Shown here in pieces: positions 6,928-13,946 of a stretch of 18,752 nt of DNA. Made by a program: the position numbers and the translations under genes. Position 1 is the stretch's first letter. Every line of letters starts with the position of its first letter. The DNA is from 13-2-20CM-68-14 sp036378475. GTDB taxonomy: Bacteria > Actinomycetota > Thermoleophilia > Gaiellales > Gaiellaceae. The stretch lies in contig DASUWJ010000110.1 in the NCBI GenBank assembly GCA_036378475.1, positions 1 through 18,752 of the forward strand, in the 5' to 3' direction. The notes below the pieces were generated by a model, which worked only from the letters and a program-made list of their open reading frames with translations, ran no database searches and was not told where the DNA came from.

Positions 6928-7889
6928 GCCGCGCGCCGCTGCCGAACGAGCTCGGTCAGCTTCGGGACGATCTCGTGCAGGTCGCCCACGACCCCGAGGT
7001 CGGCGTACTCGAAGATCGGCGCGTGCGGGTCCTTGTTGATCGCCACGATCACGGTCGAGCCCTGCATGCCCACCTTGTGCTGGATCGCCCCGGAGATGCC
7101 GCAGGCGATGTAGAGCCGGGGCGAGACGGTCTTGCCGGTCTGCCCGACCTGGGCCGCATAGGGGTACCAGCCGGCGTCGACGACCGCGCGCGTGGCCGCG
7201 ACCGCACCTCCGAGCGCCTTCGCCAGCTCCTCGATCAGCGCGAAGTTCTCGGGCCCGCCGAGCCCTCGTCCCCCGGCCACGATCACCTCGGCATCCTCGA
7301 TCGAGGGGCCCTCGCTCTCCTCGTGCGCCTGCTCGACCATCGTCGCCAGGGTCGAGAAGTCCTCCAGCCCCACCGCGACCGGCTCGACCCGCGCCTCGCC
7401 ACCGCTCTCGAGCGGCTCGAAGGTGCCCGTGCGGATCAGCGCCAGACGTGGCTCGCCCTTCCAGCCGACGTCGAGCAGGACGGAGTCGTCGAGCGCGGGC
7501 CGCTTGCCGATCGGCCGTCCCTGCTCGAAGACGAGGTCGACGAGGTCCCAGTTCAGGCCCGCCTCGAGCCGCGCGGAGAGCCCGGCCGCGACATCGGCGG
7601 TCAAGACGGTGGCGGCGAAGACGACCGTGTCGATCCCCTGCTCTTCGACCAGGGCAGCGAGCACATCGACCCGGGGCTGGGGCAGCGGCGCCTCGAGCGC
7701 CGGGTGATCCGCGAGGTAGACCCGCTTCGCCCCGAAGGCGCCGGCCTGCTTGGCGAGACCCTCGATGCCCGAGCCCGCGATCAGGGCGGACACCTCATCG
7801 CCGCCCTGCTGCGCCAGCCGGCCGAGCACGCCGAGCGAGTCGGCCTGCAGCTCCTCCCCGTGGTGCTCCAGGAAGACGAGGGTCGACAT
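6924..7889 (-). CDS. etfA: Electron transfer flavoprotein subunit alpha
   Basis: A 321-residue subunit carrying most FAD contacts of the heterodimeric ETF, the soluble acceptor for acyl-CoA dehydrogenases. The C-terminal FAD domain is unmistakable: GGRGLGGPENF, TRAVVDAGWYPYAAQVGQTG, ISGAIQHKVGMQGS and INKDPHAPIFEYADLGVVGD. The N-terminal half is the usual alpha/beta ETF fold. Its ATG overlaps the etfB stop as TGATG, and its stop overlaps the ETF-QO start, giving a tightly coupled etfB-etfA-ETF-QO unit that delivers acyl-CoA-derived electrons to quinone. Confidence 0.96.
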   Translation of the reverse strand: MSTLVFLEHHGEELQADSLGVLGRLAQQGGDEVSALIAGSGIEGLAKQAGAFGAKRVYLADHPALEAPLPQPRVDVLAALVEEQGIDTVVFAATVLTADVAAGLSARLEAGLNWDLVDLVFEQGRPIGKRPALDDSVLLDVGWKGEPRLALIRTGTFEPLESGGEARVEPVAVGLEDFSTLATMVEQAHEESEGPSIEDAEVIVAGGRGLGGPENFALIEELAKALGGAVAATRAVVDAGWYPYAAQVGQTGKTVSPRLYIACGISGAIQHKVGMQGSTVIVAINKDPHAPIFEYADLGVVGDLHEIVPKLTELVRQRRAA

Positions 7890-8662
7890 CAGATCGCCTT
7901 GCGAGCCAGGAGGAACTCGATGATCTTCTCCGCCGCGCTGCCGTCGTCTTCGATCCGCTCGGTCTCACCGCGGGGTGGCGGCTCCCCGAGCGCGTAGACC
8001 TCGGTGCGCGAGCCCGCCTCGCCGGCGCGATCGGGCTCGACGCCAAACTCGCCGAGCGAGACCGTTTCCTGCGGCTTCTTCTTCGCGCCGATGATTCCCT
8101 TCAGTGAGGGGTAGCGCGGCTCGTTGATCGCATCGGAGACGCCGACGACCGCGGGCAGTGGCGCCTCGATCAGGTCGTAGCCGAACTCGGTTTGTCGCTT
8201 GCCGCGAAGCTTCCCGTCGGAGACGGTCAGCTCTGCGACCTGCGAGATCAGCGGGCGACGCAGCCGCTCGGCGAGGGCGGCCCACATCACGGCACCGTCG
8301 GAATCGCTTGCCTGCTGGCCGCAGAGGACGAGCTCGGGTTGCTCGCGCTCGAGCGCCCGCGCGAGCGCGTAGCTCGTGGCGACGAGATCCGAGCCGGCGC
8401 CGGCCTCGTCCGTGAGCAGCAGCAGGCGGTCGGCCCCCATCGCGAGCCCCTTCCGCAGCGCCTCGAGCGCCCGCGCGGGGCCGAACGAGACGAGCACGAC
8501 CTCCGAGCCGGCTTCGCCTGCCTGCAGCCGCAGGGCCTCCTCGATCGCGTTGGCGTCGAACGGGTTCAGCGCCAGTTCCCCCGAGCGGTCGAGCCGCTTC
8601 GTCTCGGGATCGAGGCGCCGTGCCTGCTCCGGCACGATCTTCGCGCAGACGGCGATCTTCAT
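7889..8662 (-). CDS. etfB: Electron transfer flavoprotein subunit beta
   Basis: A 257-residue ETF beta subunit, which binds AMP and docks acyl-CoA dehydrogenases. It has the N-terminal MKIAVCAKIVPE and NPFDANAIEEALRL, and the nucleotide and recognition-loop region LVLCGQQASDSDGAVMWAALAERL. It ends in TGA overlapping the etfA ATG by one base. It starts 68 nt after the enoyl-CoA hydratase stop. A TAGAGT box lies 11 nt before the ATG, so a separate short-leader promoter is possible, otherwise it continues the upstream operon. There is no Shine-Dalgarno site. Confidence 0.96.
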   Translation of the reverse strand: MKIAVCAKIVPEQARRLDPETKRLDRSGELALNPFDANAIEEALRLQAGEAGSEVVLVSFGPARALEALRKGLAMGADRLLLLTDEAGAGSDLVATSYALARALEREQPELVLCGQQASDSDGAVMWAALAERLRRPLISQVAELTVSDGKLRGKRQTEFGYDLIEAPLPAVVGVSDAINEPRYPSLKGIIGAKKKPQETVSLGEFGVEPDRAGEAGSRTEVYALGEPPPRGETERIEDDGSAAEKIIEFLLARKAI

Positions 8663-8673
8663 TCCGGCGCCTG

Positions 8674-8679
8674 ACTCTA
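8674..8679 (-). promoter_or_regulatory. Possible -10 box of the etfB-etfA-ETF-QO unit
   Basis: TAGAGT on the minus strand lies 11 nt before the etfB ATG, in the 68-nt gap after the hydratase gene. It predicts a leader of about 4-5 nt. Confidence 0.3.
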
Positions 8680-8730
8680 TCGGCGGGACCGCCCACCAGC
8701 CGGGGCCTCAAGCGTGGCCAGGCGGGGGCT

Positions 8731-9504
8731 TCAGCGACCCCTGAAGACGGGCTCGCGCTTCTCGACGAAGGCGTTCAGGCCTTCCTTCGCATCCGCGGAG
8801 GAAAAGAGCGCCGCGAAGCTCGAGCTCTCCTCGCGGAGGTTCGAGCCGTGCGCGCCCTGGAGCGCTCGGTTGCAGGCCAGCTTCGCCGCCGCGAGCGCCA
8901 GCGGGCTCTTGGAAGCCAGCGAGGCTGCGACCTCGAGCGTCTTTGACATCAGCTCGGCAGGCTCGAAGACCGCGTTGACGAGCCCGCGCCGCTCGGCCTC
9001 CTCGGCCCCGACCACGCGACCGGTCAGGATCAGTTCCTTCGCGTAGCCGAGCGTGGTCGTGCGGGCGAGCCGCTGCGTTCCCCCCCAGCCCGGAATGATC
9101 CCGAGCGTGAGCTCGGGTTGACCGAGCTTCGCGCTCCGCGCGGCGTAGCGAAGGTCGCAGGCGAGCGCGAGTTCGCAGCCGCCGCCGAGCGCGAAGCCGT
9201 TGATGGCCGCAAGCGTCGGCTTCGGCATCGTCTCGAGCAGGCCGCCCGTCTCCTGGCCGAGCTCCCCCCACTCCCTCGCCTCCTCGAGCGCGAGCCGCGC
9301 CATGTACTTGATGTCGGCGCCCGCGGCGAACGCCTTCTCGCCCGCGCCGGTCAGGACGACGACCCTGGCGGCGGGATCGGCCGCGAGCTCCCGGAGCCGG
9401 TCCCGGAGCTCGGTCAGGGTGGGAAGATCGAGCGCGTTCAGGGCGTCCTGGCGGTCGATCGTCACGACCGAGACGCCACCGTCTTTTGCGACCCCGATCG
9501 TCAG
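8731..9504 (-). CDS. Enoyl-CoA hydratase (crotonase family), likely CTG start
   Basis: It hydrates trans-2-enoyl-CoA (for example crotonyl-CoA) to 3-hydroxyacyl-CoA. The oxyanion-hole segment AAGADIKYMARL is present. Both catalytic glutamates of crotonase are seen 20 residues apart, as in the rat enzyme: GGGCELA and GQPELTLGIIPGWGGTQRL. The first ATG/GTG/TTG in frame is GTG at 9465, but that removes the first beta strand. The frame upstream encodes LTIGVAKDGGVSV, a normal crotonase N-terminus, and the first codon after the preceding reading frame is CTG at 9504, overlapping that gene's TGA (CTGA). A CTG start gives 257 residues, the usual family size. I therefore extend the gene, with 9465 as the conservative alternative. 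Confidence 0.88.
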   Translation of the reverse strand: MTIGVAKDGGVSVVTIDRQDALNALDLPTLTELRDRLRELAADPAARVVVLTGAGEKAFAAGADIKYMARLALEEAREWGELGQETGGLLETMPKPTLAAINGFALGGGCELALACDLRYAARSAKLGQPELTLGIIPGWGGTQRLARTTTLGYAKELILTGRVVGAEEAERRGLVNAVFEPAELMSKTLEVAASLASKSPLALAAAKLACNRALQGAHGSNLREESSSFAALFSSADAKEGLNAFVEKREPVFRGR

Positions 9505-9896
9505 GCCGCAACCTTCTCGCGCAGGAAGTCGACGATCTGCGAGGTCGGCGCGCCGGGCGTGAACACCTCCGCGACGCCTTGACTCTTCAGCTCGACGGCA
9601 TCCTCGGCCGGGATCGTGCCGCCGAGGACGACGAGGACGTCCTCGGCCCCGTTTGCCTTCAGGCCCTCGAGGATCCGCGGCACGAGCGTCATGTGCGCCC
9701 CGGAAAGAATCGAGATCCCGACGGCGTCGGCATCCTCTTGGATCGCCGTCTCGACGATCTGCTCGGGCGTTTGATGGAGACCGGTATAGATAACCTCCAT
9801 GCCTGCGTCGCGTAATGCACGTGCGATGATCTTGGCCCCGCGATCGTGTCCGTCGAGGCCGGGCTTCGCAATCACGACTCGGATCTTGCGAGCCAC
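9501..9896 (-). CDS. icmB: Stand-alone B12-binding small subunit of acyl-CoA mutase
   Basis: A 131-residue cobalamin-binding domain of the methylmalonyl-CoA mutase superfamily. The base-off/His-on motif DxHxxG is present as Asp15-Gly-His17-Asp-Arg-Gly20 in KPGLDGHDRG, so His17 should be the lower cobalt ligand. SILSGAH and VLGGTIP are the other cofactor-loop motifs. Such short subunits pair with ~560-residue catalytic subunits, and one lies at 12178-13848. The symbol is inferred from that partner's isobutyryl-CoA mutase residues. The sequence alone cannot separate IcmB from a small methylmalonyl-CoA mutase subunit. The start is GTG 9896, preceded by TATACT at 8 nt. The gene is coupled to the downstream enoyl-CoA hydratase. 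Confidence 0.88.
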   Translation of the reverse strand: MARKIRVVIAKPGLDGHDRGAKIIARALRDAGMEVIYTGLHQTPEQIVETAIQEDADAVGISILSGAHMTLVPRILEGLKANGAEDVLVVLGGTIPAEDAVELKSQGVAEVFTPGAPTSQIVDFLREKVAA

Positions 9897-9904
9897 GGGC
9901 GGCA

Positions 9905-9910
9905 AGTATA
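9905..9910 (-). promoter_or_regulatory. -10 box for leaderless B12-subunit operon, in 30-bp divergent gap
   Basis: TATACT on the minus strand, five of six bases of the consensus, lies 8 nt before GTG 9896. The gap to the divergent hydrolase gene is only 30 bp, and its plus strand carries GATACT at 9918-9923. Both genes therefore probably have leaderless or near-leaderless transcripts. Confidence 0.5.
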
Positions 9911-9926
9911 TGGCGGTGATACTGGC

Positions 9927-10697
9927 GTGAAATTGACGATCGTGGGCTGCTCGCCGGCCTGGCCCAACCCCGGCGGCGCGCAATCGGGCTACCTGGTCGA
10001 GAGCGACGGCGCGCGGCTGCTCCTCGACTGCGGCCCCGGGGTCTTGGCCCGGCTCCGCGAGGCGGAGGCCTGGCCGAGCATCGAGGCGATCGCGATCACC
10101 CACTGGCATCTCGACCACTGGGGCGACCTCGTGCCGTGGGTGTGGGGGCAGACGCTCGGCCCCGGCGTCGAGACGAAGAATCCCGAGCTCTGGATTCCCC
10201 CGGGTGGCCGCGAGATGCTGGAGGCGATCGGCGGGCGCCTTGGCCGCCCCGAGATGTTCGCGAGCGCGTTCGAGCTCCACGAGTACGAGGACGACCAGCC
10301 GTTCGAGACGGCCGGTTTCCAGGTGACGCCGAAACGCGTCCTCCACTACGACCTGCTCGCCTTCGGTTTTCGCACCTCCGCCAACGGGACCGTGCTCGCC
10401 TACTCGGGCGACTCGGGACCGAGCGAGGCCTTGCCCGCCCTCGCCGAGCGGGCCGACCTCTTTGTCTGCGAGGCGACCCTGCTCGAGCCGAATCCGGAAG
10501 GCGGCACGCGCGGGCACCTCGCCGCCGACGAAGCGAGGGAGGCCTTCGAGGCCGCCCGCGCCAAGCGGCTGCTGCTGACCCACAGGCCGAGAGAGCGGCC
10601 GCTCGACGGAACCTTCGAGCAAGCCTCTGACGGGATGAGGCTCGAGGTCGACGACGACGCGGGAGCGCCCCAGGCCCGCGGAGGGGGGAGGAGCTAG
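9927..10697 (+). CDS. Metallo-beta-lactamase-fold hydrolase
   Basis: A 256-residue product from GTG 9927 (MKLTIVGCSPAWPNPGGAQSG...). The zinc motif HxHxDH is present as His59-Trp-His61-Leu-Asp63-His64. It is followed by a SGDSGPS segment carrying the bridging Asp and a C-terminal LLLTHRPRE histidine motif. The layout resembles RNase Z/phosphodiesterase-like members of the fold, but the substrate cannot be named. An upstream ATG at 9846 in frame exists but lies antisense inside the B12-subunit gene, so I reject it. The last ~25 residues are low-complexity. The stop TAG shares a CTAG tetranucleotide with the stop of the convergent gene. Confidence 0.88.
   Translation: MKLTIVGCSPAWPNPGGAQSGYLVESDGARLLLDCGPGVLARLREAEAWPSIEAIAITHWHLDHWGDLVPWVWGQTLGPGVETKNPELWIPPGGREMLEAIGGRLGRPEMFASAFELHEYEDDQPFETAGFQVTPKRVLHYDLLAFGFRTSANGTVLAYSGDSGPSEALPALAERADLFVCEATLLEPNPEGGTRGHLAADEAREAFEAARAKRLLLTHRPRERPLDGTFEQASDGMRLEVDDDAGAPQARGGGRS
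10694..10697. other. CTAG shared by two convergent TAG stop codons
   Basis: Plus-strand TAG at 10695-10697 ends the hydrolase and minus-strand TAG at 10696-10694 ends the hypothetical gene. Both use the palindrome CTAG, leaving no room for a terminator between them. Confidence 0.85.
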
Positions 10698-11461
10698 AAG
10701 GGGCGCGAGCCCGGCAGGGGCGGCAGGCTCGCCTCGTAGCGGCGCCGCGCGCGCCGGCCCCGCCGCCATTCACGAACCCCCAGGAGCAGCGGGATCAGGA
10801 GCACCAGGCCGAGGAAGGCGACCGGTACGAGGAGCCAGACGCTGCTCAGTCCGGGGGGGGCGGGCAGCGAGCGGTCGGCCCCCGCGTTGCCGGCTCCCTG
10901 GACGACCTGGGCCGCCCCGGGCGCCGGAAGCCACTGGTCGACCAGCCACTTGCCGTTCTTGCCGTGCGGGCGCTGCAGCTCCATGTAGAAGACCATCGGC
11001 GCCTTGATGCTCGAGTGCCGCAGCGGATAGACGGCGATCTCCAGGCCGAGGGCCGTGCGGTAGTTGTAGTCGACCTGCCAGCGCGCGTGGTCGAGCGGGA
11101 AGGGAGCGATCTCGGTGTTGTTCCCCTGATCCCACTGGCTCCGTGGCGTGCTCGCCCGCAGGACGGGCGCGGTCAGCGCCCAGGCGGCGTGCATGTCCTT
11201 TCGCCCGACGGCGTCTCGCACGAAGCGCTGGGCGACCGGAATCGCGGCGCCGGCCTCGGCCTTCGTGAACCTGAGGTTCTTCGGGTTGGGCGCCGGAACC
11301 ACGGGCGTCCCCTTCGTCAGCGGGGTGTCGATCGGCTGCGCCGTATTTCGCTCGTAGGCGACGAGGAAGGCGACGATCGCGGCGGCGGCGGCGACGCCGA
11401 GCAGAATCATCAAGCGCCGGCGCCGGCGCGGCGAGGAGAACAGTCCGGGCGCCCGCCTCAC
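10694..11461 (-). CDS. Two-TM hypothetical protein, paralogue of the next upstream gene
   Basis: I do not recognise a named family. The 255-residue product has a basic N-terminus (RRRRR), a membrane helix at about 17-38, and a soluble domain at about 55-200 that looks NTF2-like in outline (VAQRFVRDAVGRKDMHAAWAL, then beta-rich sequence). A second membrane helix lies at about 208-232, followed by a basic tail. The soluble part shares PIDTPLTKGTPVVPAP, AVGRK..AAWALT and the QWxxGN motif with the protein at 11516-12076, so the two are tandem duplicates. The start is GTG 11461, with TAGGCT 6 nt upstream. The soluble domain is probably extracytoplasmic. Confidence 0.75.
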   Translation of the reverse strand: MRRAPGLFSSPRRRRRLMILLGVAAAAAIVAFLVAYERNTAQPIDTPLTKGTPVVPAPNPKNLRFTKAEAGAAIPVAQRFVRDAVGRKDMHAAWALTAPVLRASTPRSQWDQGNNTEIAPFPLDHARWQVDYNYRTALGLEIAVYPLRHSSIKAPMVFYMELQRPHGKNGKWLVDQWLPAPGAAQVVQGAGNAGADRSLPAPPGLSSVWLLVPVAFLGLVLLIPLLLGVREWRRGRRARRRYEASLPPLPGSRPF

Positions 11462-11467
11462 CCCTAG

Positions 11468-11473
11468 AGCCTA
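11468..11473 (-). promoter_or_regulatory. Putative leaderless -10 box
   Basis: TAGGCT on the minus strand lies exactly 6 nt before GTG 11461 in the 54-nt gap between the two paralogues. This is the spacing expected for a leaderless transcript. Confidence 0.4.
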
Positions 11474-11515
11474 GATTCTCGGTCGGCGGGATGCGCGCGG
11501 GAGCTCGTCGTGGCG

Positions 11516-12076
11516 CTAGTTCCCTTGGTAAGGCACCTGCGGATGGCTATACGGCGCCCAGTAGGTGACGAGCCAGTGCTTCTTGCCGGGAGGACCGACG
11601 CGGTTCAGCATCATCTCGAAGAACTGGGGCTTCATCTTGATGCCCTTCTGCGGCGTCAGCGCGAAGAGCAGGTCGGCGTCGTTTCGGTGCGAGTACTGAA
11701 TGCTCAGCCCGGCATCCGGCGCGGCCGGATAGGGCACGACCGCGATGTTGCCGGACAGCCACTGCTTGTAGGACGTCCCGGCCTTGATCGACTCGCCGGT
11801 GATCGCCCAGGCGGCCGCGAGGTTCTTGCGCGCCACGGCCGTGTGGATGAACTCGGCCGCGACCTGGCGCGCCCCCGCCGAGAGCTTCGTCTCTCTCGGC
11901 GGCGGTCCCGGGACGACGGCGGGCTTGCTCGAGACCGGCGTGTCGAGCGGCGTGGCGGTGTTCGACCAGCGGACTGCGACGTAGACGATCACGCCGGCCA
12001 GGAGCACGACGACCGCCACCCTGGGAAGCCAGCGGTTGAGCGTGCGTGAGGTGAAGAGGTCCTGGACGAGGTTCAT
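11516..12076 (-). CDS. Membrane-anchored hypothetical protein, paralogue of the following gene
   Basis: The product is 186 residues. One N-terminal membrane helix (about residues 18-35, AVVVLLAGVIVYVAV) is followed by the linker ATPLDTPVSSKPAVVPGPPP. A soluble domain follows, with VAAEFIHTAVARKNLAAAWAI and TSYKQWLSGNIAVVPYP matching the paralogue at 10694-11461. It lacks the second membrane helix of that paralogue. The frame is open far upstream, but ATG 12076 gives the normal basic/TM N-terminus and the sequence before it is antisense to nothing conserved. The function is unknown. An NTF2-like fold is a guess from segment order. Confidence 0.72.
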   Translation of the reverse strand: MNLVQDLFTSRTLNRWLPRVAVVVLLAGVIVYVAVRWSNTATPLDTPVSSKPAVVPGPPPRETKLSAGARQVAAEFIHTAVARKNLAAAWAITGESIKAGTSYKQWLSGNIAVVPYPAAPDAGLSIQYSHRNDADLLFALTPQKGIKMKPQFFEMMLNRVGPPGKKHWLVTYWAPYSHPQVPYQGN

Positions 12077-12088
12077 CGGGGTCCACTG

Positions 12089-12094
12089 AGAGTA
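12089..12094 (-). promoter_or_regulatory. Possible -10 box of the membrane-anchored hypothetical gene
   Basis: TACTCT on the minus strand lies 12 nt before ATG 12076, just downstream of the hairpin that closes the mutase gene. It predicts a leader of about 5 nt. Confidence 0.3.
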
Positions 12095-12117
12095 GACGAG
12101 AAAATCGAAGCCGGAGT

Positions 12118-12180
12118 TAGCGCGAGCGGCCGCCTTCCCCTGCCGAGCGGGCCGGGCCTCCAGGCAGGGCTTTCGCGCTA
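12118..12180 (-). terminator. Nested hairpin overlapping the mutase stop codon
   Basis: Outer 8-bp perfect inverted repeat: TAGCGCGA (12118-12125) with TCGCGCTA (12173-12180). The inner 7-bp repeat is CCCTGCC (12138-12144) with GGCAGGG (12163-12169), extended by a further GAG/CTC pair in the loop. The mutase TAG stop lies inside the outer arm. On the minus strand the structure is followed by sequence containing TTTT about 15 nt later, so a Rho-independent terminator or a processing/attenuation hairpin is plausible. Confidence 0.5.
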
Positions 12181-13848
12181 GAAGACGGGTGTCTCCGTCC
12201 AGGTTCCCCAGACCTCGCGCAGGGCCTCGCACATCTCGCCCATCGTCACGTACGCACGCGCCGCCTCGAGCAGCGGCGGCATCAGGTTCTCGTCTGCCCG
12301 GGCGGCCGCCTGCTTGACGCGGGCGAGCGCCGCCTCGGCCAAAGCGGAGTCCCGCCGGGCGCGCACGGCCCGGACGCGCTCGATCTGCTTTTGCTCGAGC
12401 CCCGGGTCGATCCGCAGGATCTCGACGGCCGGCTCGTCCTCGAGCTCGTAGCGGTTGACGCCGACGATGATCCGCTGCTTCTGCTCGAGTTCGTGCTGGT
12501 AGCGGAAGGAGGCGTCCGCGATCTCGCGCTGGAAGAAGTTCTCCTTGATCGCGGGGATCACGCCGCCGAGCCGCTCGATCCGCTCGAAGTAGTCGTAGGC
12601 CTCGGCCTCGAGCCGGTTCGTCAGATCCTCGAGGTAGTAGGAGCCGCCCAGCGGATCGATCGTGTTGACGACCCCCGTCTCGTGCGCGATCACCTGCTGG
12701 GTGCGGAGCGCGATCCGAACAGCGTCCTCGGTCGGCAGCGCCAGTGCCTCGTCGAAGGAGTTCGTGTGCAGCGACTGCGTGCCGCCGAGCACCGCCGCCA
12801 GGGCCTCGAGCGCGGTGCGGACGATGTTCAGCTCGGGCTGCTGCGCCGTCAGCGAGACGCCGGCGGTCTGGGTGTGGAACCGCATCAGCCACGAACGCGG
12901 ATTCTTGGCGCCGTAGCGCTCCCTGAGCTCGCGGGCCCAGATCCGGCGGGCCGCGCGGTACTTGGCGATCTCCTCGAAGAAATCGATGTGCGCGTTGAAG
13001 AAGAAGGAGAGGCGGGGCGCGAACTGATCGACGTCGAGGCCGCGCTCGATCGCCGCCTCGACGTAGGCGAAGCCGTCGGCGAGGGTGAAGGCGAGCTCCT
13101 GGATCGCATTCGAGCCGGCCTCACGGATGTGGTAGCCGGAGATCGAGATCGGATGCCAGCTCGGCAGCTCCCGGGTGCAGAACTCGACCATGTCGGTGAC
13201 GAGCCGCATCGAGGGCTCGGGCGGGAAGATCCACTCCTTCTGAGCGATGTACTCCTTGAGGATGTCCGTCTGGATCGTCCCCCGCAGCTCGCTCGCCGGC
13301 ACGCCTTGCTGCTCGCCGAGGCAGGCGTAGAAGGCGAGCAGCATCGCCGCCGGCGCGTTGATCGTCATCGAGGTCGAGACCCCGTCGAGCGGGATCCCCT
13401 GAAACAGCGTCTCCATGTCCGCGAGCGAGTCGATCGCGACCCCCTCGCGGCCGACCTCGCCGAGCGAGCGGGGATGGTCGGAGTCGTACCCCATCAAGGT
13501 CGGCATGTCGAAGGCCGTCGAGAGGCCGGTCTGGCCGTGGTCGAGCAGGTAGCGGAAGCGCTCGTTCGTCTCCTCGGCCGTGCCGAAGCCGGCGAACTGG
13601 CGCATCGTCCAGAGCCGGCCCCGGTACATCGAGGGATAGACGCCGCGGGTGAACGGGTACACGCCCGGGTAGCCGAGGTCGCGCTCGGGATCGAGAGCGA
13701 CCGTCTCGGCCGTGTAGAGGGGTTCGTTCTCGAGCCCCGAGATGGTCGAGAAGAGCTCACCCTGGCGCTCGGGCGCGGCCTCGTAGAGCTCGCGCCGCCA
13801 CTGGCTCGTGCCCTTGTCGAGCTCCGGCAGGTCTTCGGTCGCCGCCAC
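12178..13848 (-). CDS. icmA: B12-dependent acyl-CoA mutase catalytic subunit, isobutyryl-CoA mutase type
   Basis: A 556-residue TIM-barrel catalytic subunit of the methylmalonyl-CoA mutase superfamily without a fused B12 domain. It has TAFDMPTLMGYDSD, SGYHIREAGS with active-site His240, FRAARRIWA and SLHTNSFDEALALPTE. The two residues that separate substrates are Phe85 (RQFAGFG) and Gln203 (KEYIAQKEW). In methylmalonyl-CoA mutase these are Tyr89 and Arg207; in Streptomyces isobutyryl-CoA mutase they are Phe80 and Gln198. The 118-residue spacing is identical, so the alignment is safe. Gln cannot pair with a substrate carboxylate, so a non-carboxylated substrate is inferred. 2-hydroxyisobutyryl-CoA-type mutases also have Gln but carry Ile at the Phe site. 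The start is GTG 13848 with TACAAT 7 nt upstream. The adenosyltransferase gene lies immediately upstream. Confidence 0.88.
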   Translation of the reverse strand: MAATEDLPELDKGTSQWRRELYEAAPERQGELFSTISGLENEPLYTAETVALDPERDLGYPGVYPFTRGVYPSMYRGRLWTMRQFAGFGTAEETNERFRYLLDHGQTGLSTAFDMPTLMGYDSDHPRSLGEVGREGVAIDSLADMETLFQGIPLDGVSTSMTINAPAAMLLAFYACLGEQQGVPASELRGTIQTDILKEYIAQKEWIFPPEPSMRLVTDMVEFCTRELPSWHPISISGYHIREAGSNAIQELAFTLADGFAYVEAAIERGLDVDQFAPRLSFFFNAHIDFFEEIAKYRAARRIWARELRERYGAKNPRSWLMRFHTQTAGVSLTAQQPELNIVRTALEALAAVLGGTQSLHTNSFDEALALPTEDAVRIALRTQQVIAHETGVVNTIDPLGGSYYLEDLTNRLEAEAYDYFERIERLGGVIPAIKENFFQREIADASFRYQHELEQKQRIIVGVNRYELEDEPAVEILRIDPGLEQKQIERVRAVRARRDSALAEAALARVKQAAARADENLMPPLLEAARAYVTMGEMCEALREVWGTWTETPVF

Positions 13849-13855
13849 GGTCTTG

Positions 13856-13861
13856 ATTGTA
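13856..13861 (-). promoter_or_regulatory. -10 box for leaderless mutase transcript
   Basis: TACAAT on the minus strand lies 7 nt before GTG 13848, five of six bases of the TATAAT consensus, with no Shine-Dalgarno site. Confidence 0.5.
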
Positions 13862-13946
13862 GGCGCGGCCTACTGGCCGGCCCGCGTTTCCGCCCGTCCC
13901 CAGCGCTCCCCGGGCCGGGGCGGCCGGCCGCGGAGGGCGCTCGCGC

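Noticed and set aside
9910..9930. Six-codon leader ORF (ATG GCG GTG ATA CTG GCG TGA) overlapping the hydrolase GTG
   Set aside because: Too short to distinguish from chance, no ribosome site, and it lies within the promoter boxes.
9897..10769. N-terminal extension of the B12 subunit to 422 residues
   Set aside because: The extension is antisense to the metallo-beta-lactamase-fold gene, and homologous B12 subunits are about 130-140 residues. GTG 9896 has a good -10 box.
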